NCBI GenBank assembly: GCA_031383555.1
Contig: JANMZR010000368.1
Coordinates: 1-15,231, forward strand
Source: JANMZR01 sp031383555
GTDB lineage: Bacteria > Bacteroidota > Bacteroidia > Cytophagales > Spirosomataceae
DNA: 15,231 nucleotides
Reading direction: 5' to 3'
The notes below the pieces were generated by a model, which was not told where the DNA came from, made no database searches, and worked only from the letters and a program-made list of their open reading frames with translations. This document shows positions 5,896 through 14,227 of the stretch, in pieces. The translations under genes and the position numbers were made by a program. Position 1 is the stretch's first letter, and each line of letters opens with the position of its first letter.

Positions 5896-8800
5896 ATGAA
5901 AATCCATAAACTGCCTCTAATTTTCGCTTTGGCATTAACTTGCTCTGGAACTAAACACAGTCAATACAACTCAATAAGTGGCATAAAAGTACCAGAAGGC
6001 TATGAAGTTACAATAGCCGCTGGCCCCGATTTGGTAGACTTTCCTATGTTTGGCACAGTTGATGAATTAGGTCGATTATTCCTTTTCGAAAGCATAGGAA
6101 ATGTCTACGATAAATCAGAGGAGGCCATTACAAACCCTCAGTTTAGAATAAATTTGTTAGAAGATTTGAACAACGACGGTATTTATGATAAAAGCACCAT
6201 TTATGCCGATAAATTGAGTTTTCCTCAAGGCGGTGTATTTTATAAAGGAAGCCTTTATGCCTCAGTTTCACCTGATTATATGAAGTTTACCGATACTGAT
6301 GACGATGGGGTAGCGGATAAAAGAGAAAAACTTTTGAGTGGATTTACCCTCAATGTCAATGCAAATAGCTTTGTTGGACCGTTCAAATCGCCCGATGGAT
6401 GGCTTTATGCAACCAATGCAATTATGGGTTTTAATGTAATGAGCAAAGAAGGGCAGCAATTAAAAGGTAGCACAGCACGTGTTTGGCGGTTTCGGCCCGA
6501 TGGCTCCGATTTGCAATGGGTTTCAGCTGGTGGTATGAACAATCCGGTTGAAATTACTTTTACAGAAGCAGCAGAACCCATTGGCACTCAAACTTATTTT
6601 ACTAATGAATTGGCAGGCCAAAGGGATGCACTCATGTTTTGGACGGAAGGTGGCGTATATCCAAAGCCCAACAAAAATATTACTCGTGACAATCTGCCTC
6701 TCACTGGCGATTTGCTACCTGTTGTTTCCAAATATTCAAGGGTATCACCAGCGGGAATTTGGAGGTACCGCAGTAAGGCTTTGGGCAATGATTTTACTGA
6801 TAATTTGTTTTCAGCACAATTTAATACACATAGAATTATTAGGCATAAATTATTCCGAGACGGCGCCAATTTCCGAACTGAAGATGAAACCTTTTTCTCA
6901 AAAGAATCCGATGAAGATTTTCACCCAACTGATGTAACTGAAGACGGTGATGGAAGCTTATTAGTTGTTGAAACTGGTGGCTGGTTTATTAAAGGTTGCC
7001 CGCTGTCTCAAGTATCAAAACCAGAGCTTCAAGGTGCTATTTATCGGGTTCGGAAAAAAGGGGGGCAAATTATTGTAGATCCATTTGGTAAAAAAATTGA
7101 TTGGAGTAAAATTAATAATGACCAAGCGGCTAAACTGTTAAATGATAGCCGACCATTTGTTTATGACAAAGCGTCTGAAGTATTATCAGAAAGAGGAGAT
7201 GGTGCAATTTCAAGTATTATAAGTAATTCAATTGCTCCAAAAGCAAAAGTAAGGGCTGTATTTTGTTTAGCCAAAAACGGCTCCGACTTAGCATTGAAAA
7301 AGATAGCTAATTACTTGACTGATAGTAATTTAGATGTAAAAGTGGCTGCTGCTCATAGCCTTGGTTTAGCCAAAAGCAAAATTGTAAATATAGCTTTAAT
7401 AAATATGCTAAAAACAGCTCCGCCAGCTGCTAAAAGAGCAGCTGCAACCGCACTAGCCCGTATTGCAGACCCTGAAACTGTACCTGCCATTTTGAGTGCC
7501 GCCATAAATACAACTGACCGTTTTGTTGAGCATGCAATCATATTTGCCCTTATTAAAATAAACGACCCTCATCAAACAGCAAAAGGACTTTTGCACCCAA
7601 ATACTGTAGTAAAATCAGTAGCGATTAAGGCAATGGATCAAATGGAAAACAAGCAATTACTTGCCAATCAAGTTCAACCATTTTTAAACAGCTCCAATAA
7701 AGATTTGCAAAATGTAGGGCTTTGGGTAGCAAGTCACCATGCCGATTGGGCACAAGATTTGTTACCATATATCAAAAATAGATTATCGAAATTTCCATTA
7801 AAAGATACAGAAACTGAATTGCTTACTTAACTTTTGCAGTCTTATGCCGACCAAGCGGCCATGCAAAAGTTCATTGTCGATGAAAATGAAAATGCCTCTG
7901 AAGAGAAAAAAATATTTTTAGCAAAAATTATGGCAAGTTTGAATGCTCAAAAATTGCCTGAAATTTGGACTAATTTAATAGGAAAAGAATTAAATAGTGA
8001 AAAAAATACCGAACTAAAATCTGCATTGATTACAATTTTAAAAAGCCGAAATATTACAGGTTTTGAAAAAGAATTGGAGGTAATTTCTTCCAATACTAAT
8101 TTCCCTACAAATTTGAGAATTAAAGCACTCAGTTTGTCGAAAGGAGGTATTGCTAGTCCTCAATTTCAGTTTTTGAAAAACCAAATAAGTGAAAAAGCAG
8201 AAGCCACAACCAGACAAATGGCTCTAAACGTATTGGCAAATAAAGTGCAGACTGATAGTCAATTAGCAAGTATTGCAACTGACGTTTTACCAACCGCTGA
8301 TGCCTTAACAATGCCACAACTTTTACCTTATTTTAAGAATACCAATAACCCGGAAATAGGGAATCAACTATATTCAAAATTGTTAAACTTCAAAGGTCTA
8401 GATAACCTAAATGAAAGCCTAATTAGTGAAATTTTTGATAATTTTGGTAACTCTTTTATTGCAAAAAAATACGCTATTTTAGCAAAAATAACAAAACTTA
8501 AAGCTGACCGAATTGATTATTTGAAGGATTTGGAAAAAATAGCTTCAACTGGTGATATTGAAAAAGGCCGCAAAATTTTTTATGGAAAAGCAATGTGTTC
8601 TACTTGTCATAGTGTGGGTAAAGAGGGTGGCAAATTTGGGCCAGATTTAACCTCAATTCAAAGGGACAGATCAATTCATGATTTGCTCGAGGCCATCGCT
8701 TACCCAAGTGTAAGTTTTGTGCGCTTGTACGAAACCTACGAAATAGAAACAACTAACGGTACTTTTACTGGAATCATTAAAGAGCAATCTCCGACTTTGA

Positions 8801-9012
8801 TTTTACTTGAAAATGCACCTAATTCAGTAATAAGAATTGTCAAAAAAGACGTGAAAAATATTAAAAACTCCGAAGTTTCGATGATGCCGCAAGGTCTTGA
8901 AAAAATATTGTCAAAAGAAGAATTGGCAGATTTAATGACTTTTATATTGGGTCAAGACCAAAATCCTGAATTTGACTCAAACTTGTTACGATTAAGAAAT
9001 CAAAAACACTAA
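5896..9012 (+). pseudogene. Membrane dehydrogenase/HEAT/cytochrome c gene split by an in-frame TAA at 7828-7830
   Basis: The two open segments, 5896-7830 and 7831-9012, are in the same frame and separated only by TAA at 7828-7830; together they encode about 1,038 residues, the normal size of this family. Part 1: Cys16 of a possible lipoprotein signal (LALTCSG), then a sugar-dehydrogenase-type beta-propeller (about residues 28-385) with Asp-rich calcium-like loops DLNNDGIYD (90-98) and DTDDDGVAD (133-141), followed by HEAT repeats. Part 2: more HEAT-like helices, then a c-type cytochrome domain with GRKIFYGKAMCSTCHSVG; heme CSTCH is encoded at 8596-8610. This is the order of the PVC/Bacteroidota membrane-bound dehydrogenase plus heme-binding family, thought to oxidise sugars or sugar derivatives at the outer face and pass electrons to a cytochrome. 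A CAA-to-TAA change (Gln to stop) would restore TQLLQSYADQ. It may be a real mutation, a sequencing error or readthrough. Confidence 0.85.
7828..7830 (+). other. In-frame TAA interrupting the dehydrogenase gene
   Basis: The codon after ELLT is TAA, and the next codons CTT TTG CAG TCT continue the same HEAT-repeat helix without a frame change. The downstream part has no ATG and no intergenic gap. The first possible restart is a TTG at 7834, which would begin inside a helix and give a cytochrome part with no signal peptide. Confidence 0.9.
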
Positions 9013-9025
9013 AATAGCTAAAATC

Positions 9026-9925
9026 ATGAATAGAAGAGATTTTGTAAAAGCAGGCTTAACTGCAACAATTGCCACAAGCAGTATTTCTAAAATATGGGCA
9101 GCAGGCGAGGCGCCATTTAAGGTGAAGTTTTCTCCAGAATTTAGAATTTTTGAAGACATCGCTGGCAAGGATCTGATTGATCAAATAAATTGGGGCTATG
9201 ACCACGGTTTCAGAGCTTGGGAAAACACAGGATTGGCAGGAAAAACAGTTGAGCAGCAAGAAAAAATAAGCCAAACAGTCCAAAAATTAGGAATGGAATT
9301 TGGGCAATTTGTAGGTACTATGGATTTCAAAAATGCGACTTTTGCAGGTAAAAATACTGAGGCTAGAAATAAAGTATTGAAAGATGTAAAGGCTAGTGTA
9401 GAAATTGCTAAACGTATGAATACCAAGGTAATACATAATGTTTTAGGTTTAGGTGAAGCCAAATTACCTTATGATTTACAGATGGCAAATGCCGTTGAAT
9501 TATTGAAAAGAGTAGTCGATATTTATGAGCCGCATGGCATTGTAATGGTGATGGAAAGTATGAATTCGAAGGTTGATCACCCGGGTATGTTTTTACGTAC
9601 CATTGTTCAGGCCTATTCACTAGCAAAATCAGTTGTAAGCCCCTCCTTGAAAATCCTGTACGATTTTTACCATATTCAAATAGAAGAGGGCCATTTATTA
9701 CCCACTCTCGATTATGTGTATGATGAAATTGGCTATGTGCAGGTTGGCGATACACCTGGTAGAATTGAACCCACAACTGGTGAAATAAACTATCCAAGGG
9801 TAATGCAACATCTCTGGGATAAGGGCTATCGTGGTTTTGTGGGTTTAGAGCACGGCAGTAGTATGCCTGGCCCTGAAGGCGATTTGGCTGTTTTGAAGGC
9901 CTATCGGGCAATAGATGTGAAGTAA
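9026..9925 (+). CDS. Hydroxypyruvate isomerase-like TIM-barrel protein, Tat-exported
   Basis: 299 residues from an ATG, 13 bp after the dehydrogenase stop and clearly co-transcribed with it. The N-terminus MNRRDFVKAGLTATIATS is a twin-arginine signal with probable cleavage near IWAAG (about 26). The remainder is an AP-endonuclease-2/sugar-isomerase-fold TIM barrel. Motifs of the hydroxypyruvate isomerase branch are present: MVMESMNSKVDHPGM (metal-binding Glu), ILYDFYHIQIEEG (Asp/His), YVQVGDTPGRIEPTTGEINY and GFVGLEHGSSMPG (terminal metal Glu). Family enzymes interconvert hydroxypyruvate and tartronate semialdehyde or epimerise keto-sugars. Export beside an exported dehydrogenase suggests a periplasmic role in modifying an oxidised sugar, though the substrate cannot be read from sequence. 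Confidence 0.85.
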   Translation: MNRRDFVKAGLTATIATSSISKIWAAGEAPFKVKFSPEFRIFEDIAGKDLIDQINWGYDHGFRAWENTGLAGKTVEQQEKISQTVQKLGMEFGQFVGTMDFKNATFAGKNTEARNKVLKDVKASVEIAKRMNTKVIHNVLGLGEAKLPYDLQMANAVELLKRVVDIYEPHGIVMVMESMNSKVDHPGMFLRTIVQAYSLAKSVVSPSLKILYDFYHIQIEEGHLLPTLDYVYDEIGYVQVGDTPGRIEPTTGEINYPRVMQHLWDKGYRGFVGLEHGSSMPGPEGDLAVLKAYRAIDVK

Positions 9926-9962
9926 TAAACATAAATACTTCAACGAGTAAAACATGATGTTC

Positions 9963-9999
9963 ATCGGCTAATTGCCTCAATTAGTCGATTTTTGTTTTT
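9963..9999 (+). terminator. Strong terminator of the dehydrogenase/isomerase unit
   Basis: ATCGGCTAATTG (9963-9974) pairs with CAATTAGTCGAT (9978-9989) through 12 positions with one G-T pair and a 3-base loop, followed by TTTTTGTTTTT. It lies 38 bp after the isomerase stop. Confidence 0.92.
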
Positions 10000-10054
10000 A
10001 GGCAGGTCATTCAAAGGTAATTTTGGCAACTTAAAACTTTAATTTTGATCTAGA

Positions 10055-10189
10055 ATGATGTCATTTATTTTTCTCCGAAAAGTAAAAATGCTGGAAATTC
10101 AAATCGGAAAAGGAAAGCAAGTGGAGGAGTTGATTTTCCGAATTGGTTCTTTGGGTAAGTTTAGCAAAAAGTCTTTTATTAAAAATTAG
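10055..10189 (+). CDS. Possible 44-residue small ORF, function unknown
   Basis: An ORF from ATGATG at 10055 to TAG at 10187-10189 reads MMSFIFLRKVKMLEIQIGKG and ends LGKFSKKSFIKN. It fills the gap between the terminator at 9999 and the GNAT gene, and its last 11 bases overlap the 3' end of that convergent gene. Its composition is protein-like, basic and with a regular helix-like stretch (KQVEELIFRIGSLGKF). It has no recognisable family or promoter. It could be a small peptide gene, a remnant of a decayed gene, or chance. Confidence 0.2.
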   Translation: MMSFIFLRKVKMLEIQIGKGKQVEELIFRIGSLGKFSKKSFIKN

Positions 10190-10730
10190 GATTATTTTTT
10201 GCCCAATGAAATACTTTTAAAATTTGTGTATGCTCTACTTCGCCCTCACCTGTTTTTTCAAAACCATTTTTTGATAAGACTTTTTGTGATGGAAAATTAT
10301 CTTTTGGTGTATCAGCCTGAACAGTTTTCAATGCGGGGTCCATAAAGGCCCAGTCTAGCAAACAATTAAGTGCTTCTGAAGCAAAGCCTTGGTTTTGGAA
10401 TTTTTCATCAATCATATAGCCGACCGGAGTTTTGCCGTCGTCAGGATAACCCGCAAAACCAATGCCACCAATAGAAATATTTAGTTGAGTATGAATTATT
10501 TCCCAATTGGTAAACCAAAAAAAATTATCTGGATATTTCTCAGTTTGAGGTATCCAAAAATTTTCTAATGCGTCTTCTGTTTCGGCAGTTGCAAGGTCAT
10601 CAACTTTGCGGAAATTAGGATAAAGCTTGAGTATTTTTTCAAGTTCTGTTCTTCCTTTTTCTTTCCAAATACACAATAAATAGTTGTCAAGTGGAATTAA
10701 AGTTAATCGTTTGGATATAATTTCTACCAA
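10179..10730 (-). CDS. GNAT family N-acetyltransferase (RimJ/RimL type)
   Basis: 183 residues. It has the layout of Acetyltransf_3 proteins: N-terminal ISKRLTLIPL, a central strand ISIGGIGFAGYPDDGKTPVGYMID, then the acetyl-CoA pyrophosphate loop EKFQNQGFASEAL (the Q-x-x-G-x-A motif A), and DNFPSQKVLSKNGFEKTGEG at the C-terminal end. The members acetylate amino groups of ribosomal proteins, small molecules or antibiotics; the substrate here is unknown. The only start giving a family-like N-terminus is the TTG at 10728-10730. The frame stays open upstream to about 10842 but contains no ATG, so a TTG start is the best choice. It is monocistronic and convergent with the isomerase unit. Confidence 0.9.
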   Translation of the reverse strand: MVEIISKRLTLIPLDNYLLCIWKEKGRTELEKILKLYPNFRKVDDLATAETEDALENFWIPQTEKYPDNFFWFTNWEIIHTQLNISIGGIGFAGYPDDGKTPVGYMIDEKFQNQGFASEALNCLLDWAFMDPALKTVQADTPKDNFPSQKVLSKNGFEKTGEGEVEHTQILKVFHWAKNNPNF

Positions 10731-11038
10731 TTTTTTTTTATTAATATTTCCACTGAATCTGAGATAAATTTTGAAGCCAAAATGAATATCTAATTTCCAA
10801 AAATTGAATAAAATTAAGCGTCCAGAATGCTTTTTGACTATTTAAATAAAATTTAAACCATTTACCATTTATACTTATTTTTATATATTTCATCAGAAAG
10901 TATATTAGAATAATTTTATAAAATTGTAAATTTGACCATGTTTTGAGTTAAATTACTTAGAAAAGTACAAAAAATAAACAATTTTCAAAAAATTTAGTTT
11001 AAGGTAATAAGGGTAAATTTATAAAATTAAAATCAATC
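10731..11038. other. 308-bp AT-rich intergenic region before the receptor gene
   Basis: This is the divergent region between the GNAT gene and the outer-membrane receptor. It holds a TTTAAAT/ATTTAAA palindrome (10841-10857) and a tandem CCATTTA pair (10858-10871). TAAATTTG at 10927-10934 matches the phylum -7 consensus for rightward transcription, without a clear -33 partner. A weaker TAAATTTA lies at 11014-11021. I see no RNA gene, riboswitch or convincing ORF. Confidence 0.4.
10927..10934 (+). promoter_or_regulatory. Candidate -7 box for the receptor gene
   Basis: TAAATTTG is an exact TAnnTTTG match 104 bp upstream of the receptor ATG. The expected -33 position (about 10904-10907) reads TTAG-like sequence rather than TTTG, so this is a tentative call. 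Confidence 0.3.
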
Positions 11039-13630
11039 ATGAACAAATTTTACACATTAGTATTCTCAGTGCTTACTATTAATACTTTCGCTCAATTTCC
11101 TATAGGTACAATGGGTGGTGCCGCAAAACCAAAAACTACAGTTATTCCAGGCACTTTTGCCGATTCACAAACAAAAGGTACTGGTAAAATTACCGGTTAT
11201 GTGATTGACTCTGCTGCTACCAAAGCAGTTGAATTTGCCAACATCGGCCTCATAAATAAGGCCAATAATAAACCTGTAGATGGTACTACTGCTGATGAGA
11301 AAGGTAAATTCACTATGAAAAATATCGCTAAAGGAAATTATAAATTATTGATAACTTTCATTGGATTTAAAACCTATTCAAACGATAATATAGTTATTGA
11401 CGAGAAAGGAAGTAATATTGACTTGGGAGTGGTAAAACTTTCCCAAAATGTTCAAACCTTAGAAGAAGTTACAGTTGCTGGCCAAAAATCACTAATAGAA
11501 GATAAAGTCGATCGATTGGTTTATAATGCTGAAAAAGACGCAACAAGTGCTGGTGGCGATGCAACTGATGTATTGAAAAAAGTGCCTATGCTTTCTGTCG
11601 ATTTGGATGGAAATGTAAGCCTAAGAGGAAATTCTAATGTGAAGGTTTTGATTAATAATAAACCATCATCAATAATGGCAGCCACTGTTGCAGATGCCAT
11701 GAAACAAATTCCAGCTGATATGATTAAGTCAGTCGAGGTAATAACTTCTCCATCAGCTAGATATGATGCGGAGGGATCTTCAGGAATAATCAATATTATA
11801 ACTAAAAAGAATAATTTACAAGGATTAACACTTAACATTGACTCTTCAGTGGGTATCAGGGGTGGTAATATGAGCTTAGGTGGCAATTACCGAAAAGGCA
11901 AAATGGGTTTTTCTCTTGGTGGCTTCGGAAGAGCCAATTACAATATAAATGGAGCTTTTGAAAACATGCAAACCACTACTAATGCAACTTCTGGTGAAAA
12001 ATTTGTAAATATTCAAAATGCTGAAACTAGAAATTCGGGCGCTTTTGGTCAGTATCGCCTAGGTTGGGACTATGATATTAATAAGCAAAACTCTGTATCT
12101 GCTTCGTTTCGATATGGATTAAGGAATCAATATAATTTTCAAGATAAATTATTAAATCAGCAATTTAATAATACTGGATCATTGGTCAATAGTAATACAA
12201 GAGATGTGGAATTAATTGACAACTCGGGCTCTTATGACCTTAACTTAGATTACACGCATACTTATGCGAAGCCACAGAAAGAATTAAGCATACTTACCCA
12301 ATTCAGTAGAAATAACAGGGTAAACGACTTCATAAATGTTTTATTGAGTACAGATTCAGAAATATTGGCGAAAATAAAAAATGATAATATAAGTTCAAAT
12401 CAAGAAATGACAACTCAGCTTGACTTTCAAAACCCACTATCAAAAACCCAGCAGATAGAAATGGGTGTTAAGGGCATATTCAGAAAAGTTACTAGTGATT
12501 TCAAGTACTTTTTTGCTCAAGGTAATGGACAATATCAAGAATCGGCTGATAAGCAGTTAGCTAATGTATTCGACTACGATCAAAATGTAATAGGAACCTA
12601 TTTGTCATTAACTTCAAAATTAGGAAAAAAATATAGCTCAAAAATTGGTGCCCGCTATGAATACACTGAAATAGATGCAAGTTTTGCAGCAGGAGAAAAA
12701 CCAAATATCCCTTCTTATGGTATTTTGGTTCCTAGCTTAACCATTTCAAAAAATTTGAAAGGTGGTAGTTCTTTGAAAGCTTCATATAACCGTCGAATTC
12801 AACGTCCTTCCCTCCAATTTTTGAATCCAAACATCAATAAATCAAACCCATTAAGTATTTCTGAAGGTAATCCTTTACTCGATCCTGAATTTACTAATAA
12901 CTTTGAAGTAACCTTAAATACATTCCTTAAAAATACATTCTTAACAATATCTGCTTTTGCGAGAAATACAAATAATGCAATAGAAAGTTTGAGAGATGTA
13001 GTTGAAAACCAAACAATTCGTACTAGTTATGCTAATATTGGCCAACAAAACGCCTATGGTATTAATTTATTTGGGAATTATAGTTATAAAACAAAGCTGC
13101 AATTGGGTGCTGGAGGCGATGTATATTATGTTGACTTGAAAAATAATGTGCCAAATCCAATCTATAATGCCAGTAATTCGGGAGTAGTAGCCAATTTTAG
13201 GGTATTTGGTGGATATAACCTTGCTAAAGGATGGGGCTTACAATTGTTTAGCTTTTATAGGGCCAATCAAGTACAGTTACAAGGGTCGCAGGGTGGTTTT
13301 GGTATTTATAGTTTAAGTTTGAAAAAAGATTTTGCAAATAAAAAAGGAAGCATCGGTTTTGGAGGCGAAAATTTCTTTACGCCCGAGTTTAGAATTAGAA
13401 ATGAAATAACGTCACCAATCATTTCACAAAAAAGTATAGTTACCTTAAGAAATACGAATGTTAAAATCAATTTTAGTTACCGTATTGGCAAAATGACTTT
13501 TGATGCTCCTAAGCGAAAGAAAAGCATTAATAATGATGACGTTAAAGATGGCGGTGATAGTGGTGCAGGCGGAGGGCAGCAAGCGGCGCCTGCAGCAGCG
13601 CCAGCGGGTGGTGGTCGTGGGCCAAGGTAA
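11039..13630 (+). CDS. Outer-membrane beta-barrel receptor, TonB-dependent-type, with Gly/Ala/Pro tail
   Basis: 863 residues from an ATG. Residues 1-18 are a signal peptide cleaved near NTFAQ. About 48-140 is a carboxypeptidase-regulatory-like Ig domain (GKITGYVIDSAATKAVEFANI to TFIGFKTY). About 142-255 is the plug domain (LEEVTVAGQKSLIEDKVDRL, DVLKKVPMLSVDLDGNVSLRG, VKVLINNKPS, SVEVITSPSARYDAEGSSGI). The rest is a long barrel of the OMP_b-brl_3 type, finishing with KINFSYRIGK. Such proteins import or export ligands across the outer membrane with TonB energy or act as surface receptors; no TonB box and no SusD partner are visible, so a polysaccharide role is not supported. The final 31 residues (from 13535) form a Gly/Ala/Pro/Gln-rich tail, and its codons are strikingly GC-rich compared with the rest. 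No strong terminator follows. Confidence 0.9.
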   Translation: MNKFYTLVFSVLTINTFAQFPIGTMGGAAKPKTTVIPGTFADSQTKGTGKITGYVIDSAATKAVEFANIGLINKANNKPVDGTTADEKGKFTMKNIAKGNYKLLITFIGFKTYSNDNIVIDEKGSNIDLGVVKLSQNVQTLEEVTVAGQKSLIEDKVDRLVYNAEKDATSAGGDATDVLKKVPMLSVDLDGNVSLRGNSNVKVLINNKPSSIMAATVADAMKQIPADMIKSVEVITSPSARYDAEGSSGIINIITKKNNLQGLTLNIDSSVGIRGGNMSLGGNYRKGKMGFSLGGFGRANYNINGAFENMQTTTNATSGEKFVNIQNAETRNSGAFGQYRLGWDYDINKQNSVSASFRYGLRNQYNFQDKLLNQQFNNTGSLVNSNTRDVELIDNSGSYDLNLDYTHTYAKPQKELSILTQFSRNNRVNDFINVLLSTDSEILAKIKNDNISSNQEMTTQLDFQNPLSKTQQIEMGVKGIFRKVTSDFKYFFAQGNGQYQESADKQLANVFDYDQNVIGTYLSLTSKLGKKYSSKIGARYEYTEIDASFAAGEKPNIPSYGILVPSLTISKNLKGGSSLKASYNRRIQRPSLQFLNPNINKSNPLSISEGNPLLDPEFTNNFEVTLNTFLKNTFLTISAFARNTNNAIESLRDVVENQTIRTSYANIGQQNAYGINLFGNYSYKTKLQLGAGGDVYYVDLKNNVPNPIYNASNSGVVANFRVFGGYNLAKGWGLQLFSFYRANQVQLQGSQGGFGIYSLSLKKDFANKKGSIGFGGENFFTPEFRIRNEITSPIISQKSIVTLRNTNVKINFSYRIGKMTFDAPKRKKSINNDDVKDGGDSGAGGGQQAAPAAAPAGGGRGPR

Positions 13631-13680
13631 AATACTTGAATTTTTACATTTTGAAATTGTTGAATTCGAAGAAAATAGGA

Positions 13681-13698
13681 ATATTTTGAAAAAAATAT
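13681..13698 (+). terminator. Weak AT-only hairpin after the receptor gene
   Basis: ATATTTT (13681-13687) pairs with AAAATAT (13692-13698) around GAAA. There is no T tract after it, so it may only stabilise the mRNA end rather than terminate transcription. Confidence 0.2.
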
Positions 13699-13718
13699 AG
13701 CAATTCTTCAAAACATTA

Positions 13719-13750
13719 TTTGGACAAGAGAAGTTTTTTTTGCAACTTTG
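13719..13750 (+). promoter_or_regulatory. Promoter of tRNA-Val
   Basis: TTTG (13719-13722), a 20-base spacer and CAACTTTG (13743-13750) match the Bacteroidota TTTG-N19/20-TAnnTTTG promoter with one mismatch, followed by CA as in many rRNA/tRNA promoters of the phylum. It leaves a leader of about 45 bases before the tRNA. Confidence 0.65.
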
Positions 13751-13795
13751 CAGTCCCAAATCGATAAATAGTTAGTCGACAAGGTCAGAGTAAAA

Positions 13796-13870
13796 GGTTC
13801 CGTAGCTCAGTTGGTTTAGAGCACCTGCCTTACAAGCAGGGGGTCCTAGGTTCGAATCCTAGTGGGACCA
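13796..13870 (+). tRNA. tRNA-Val (anticodon UAC)
   Basis: All four arms fold. The acceptor stem GGTTCCG/TGGGACC has two wobble pairs; the D stem is GCTC/GAGC; the anticodon stem CCTGC/GCAGG encloses loop CTTACAA with anticodon TAC; the T stem CTAGG/CCTAG encloses TTCGAAT. The discriminator is A at 13870, and CCA is not encoded, since CATC follows. It reads GUA and, by wobble, other Val codons. It is a single gene with its own promoter and terminator. Confidence 0.97.
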
Positions 13871-13874
13871 CATC

Positions 13875-13915
13875 AAAAAGAGGTCAGAAAACTTATAATT
13901 TTCTGGCCTCTTTTT
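13875..13915. terminator. 17-bp hairpin terminator after tRNA-Val, bidirectional
   Basis: AAAAAGAGGTCAGAAAA (13875-13891) pairs over 17 positions, with one G-T pair, with TTTTCTGGCCTCTTTTT (13899-13915) around a 7-base loop. Each strand ends in five T's, so it can serve the tRNA on the plus strand and also stop leftward transcription from the isomerase gene at 14228. Confidence 0.92.
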
Positions 13916-14227
13916 GTATTAAATTACTCTATGTTTTTTGTAGCTAATCAATCGATTGTGATGCTTTTTTTTACATGTTAGTTTATCTTGAAATTCATTT
14001 GCAAACAATTTGCAAACATTTTATGGTTACTGAGGCTTTGTAGGGGGTTGGACTTGGTGGGATTTAATTGGCTATTCAATATTCTGTGCCTCAATAATAT
14101 AACAGAAATTAGAATGTCATATTTTTTAGTTTTTCAACTATTAATCGTGTGGTACTTGGGTCGAGCCCAGTGGCTTTATGTTCATGTACAATTATAAATT
14201 CCCTCGCACAAGACAAAAATCACACAA
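13916..14227. other. 312-bp region without a convincing gene
   Basis: It contains a CAATCGATTG palindrome (13949-13958), a head-to-tail pair of the 11-mer ATTTGCAAACA (13997-14007 and 14008-14018), and a short GGG-TCGAG-CCC hairpin (around 14159-14169) that vaguely resembles a tRNA T-arm. The 69-residue plus-strand ORF here (13988-14197) looks non-coding. No promoter or terminator for the isomerase gene is clear other than the hairpin at 13875-13915. Confidence 0.5.
13997..14018 (+). repeat. Tandem duplication of an 11-mer, ATTTGCAAACA x2
   Basis: Two adjacent exact copies, lying about 125 bp downstream of the tRNA. The core TTTGCAA is the same as in the palindrome upstream of the sigma gene (4343-4359). 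Confidence 0.85.

Noticed and set aside
7834..9012. Independent cytochrome c gene starting at TTG 7834
   Set aside because: It starts three bases after an in-frame stop, inside a HEAT helix, with no signal peptide although it carries a heme motif. A single interrupted gene explains it better.
9408..9980. 190-residue minus-strand ORF opposite the hydroxypyruvate-isomerase-like gene
   Set aside because: It lies wholly antisense to a clearly coding TIM-barrel gene, spans the terminator at 9963-9999 and has no family-like motifs; it is a shadow of the real gene.
11039..13630. Polysaccharide-utilisation (SusC) receptor
   Set aside because: No SusD gene follows, and plug and barrel features fit the general OMP_b-brl_3 receptor group rather than SusC.
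13949..13958. CAATCGATTG palindrome as an operator or origin box
   Set aside because: Ten-base palindromes occur by chance at this scale; no neighbouring copies, DnaA boxes or regulated promoter were seen.
13988..14197. 69-residue plus-strand ORF downstream of tRNA-Val
   Set aside because: Its composition is biased to Leu/Trp/Cys as in random AT-rich DNA, it covers the tandem 11-mer, and it shows no motif or promoter.
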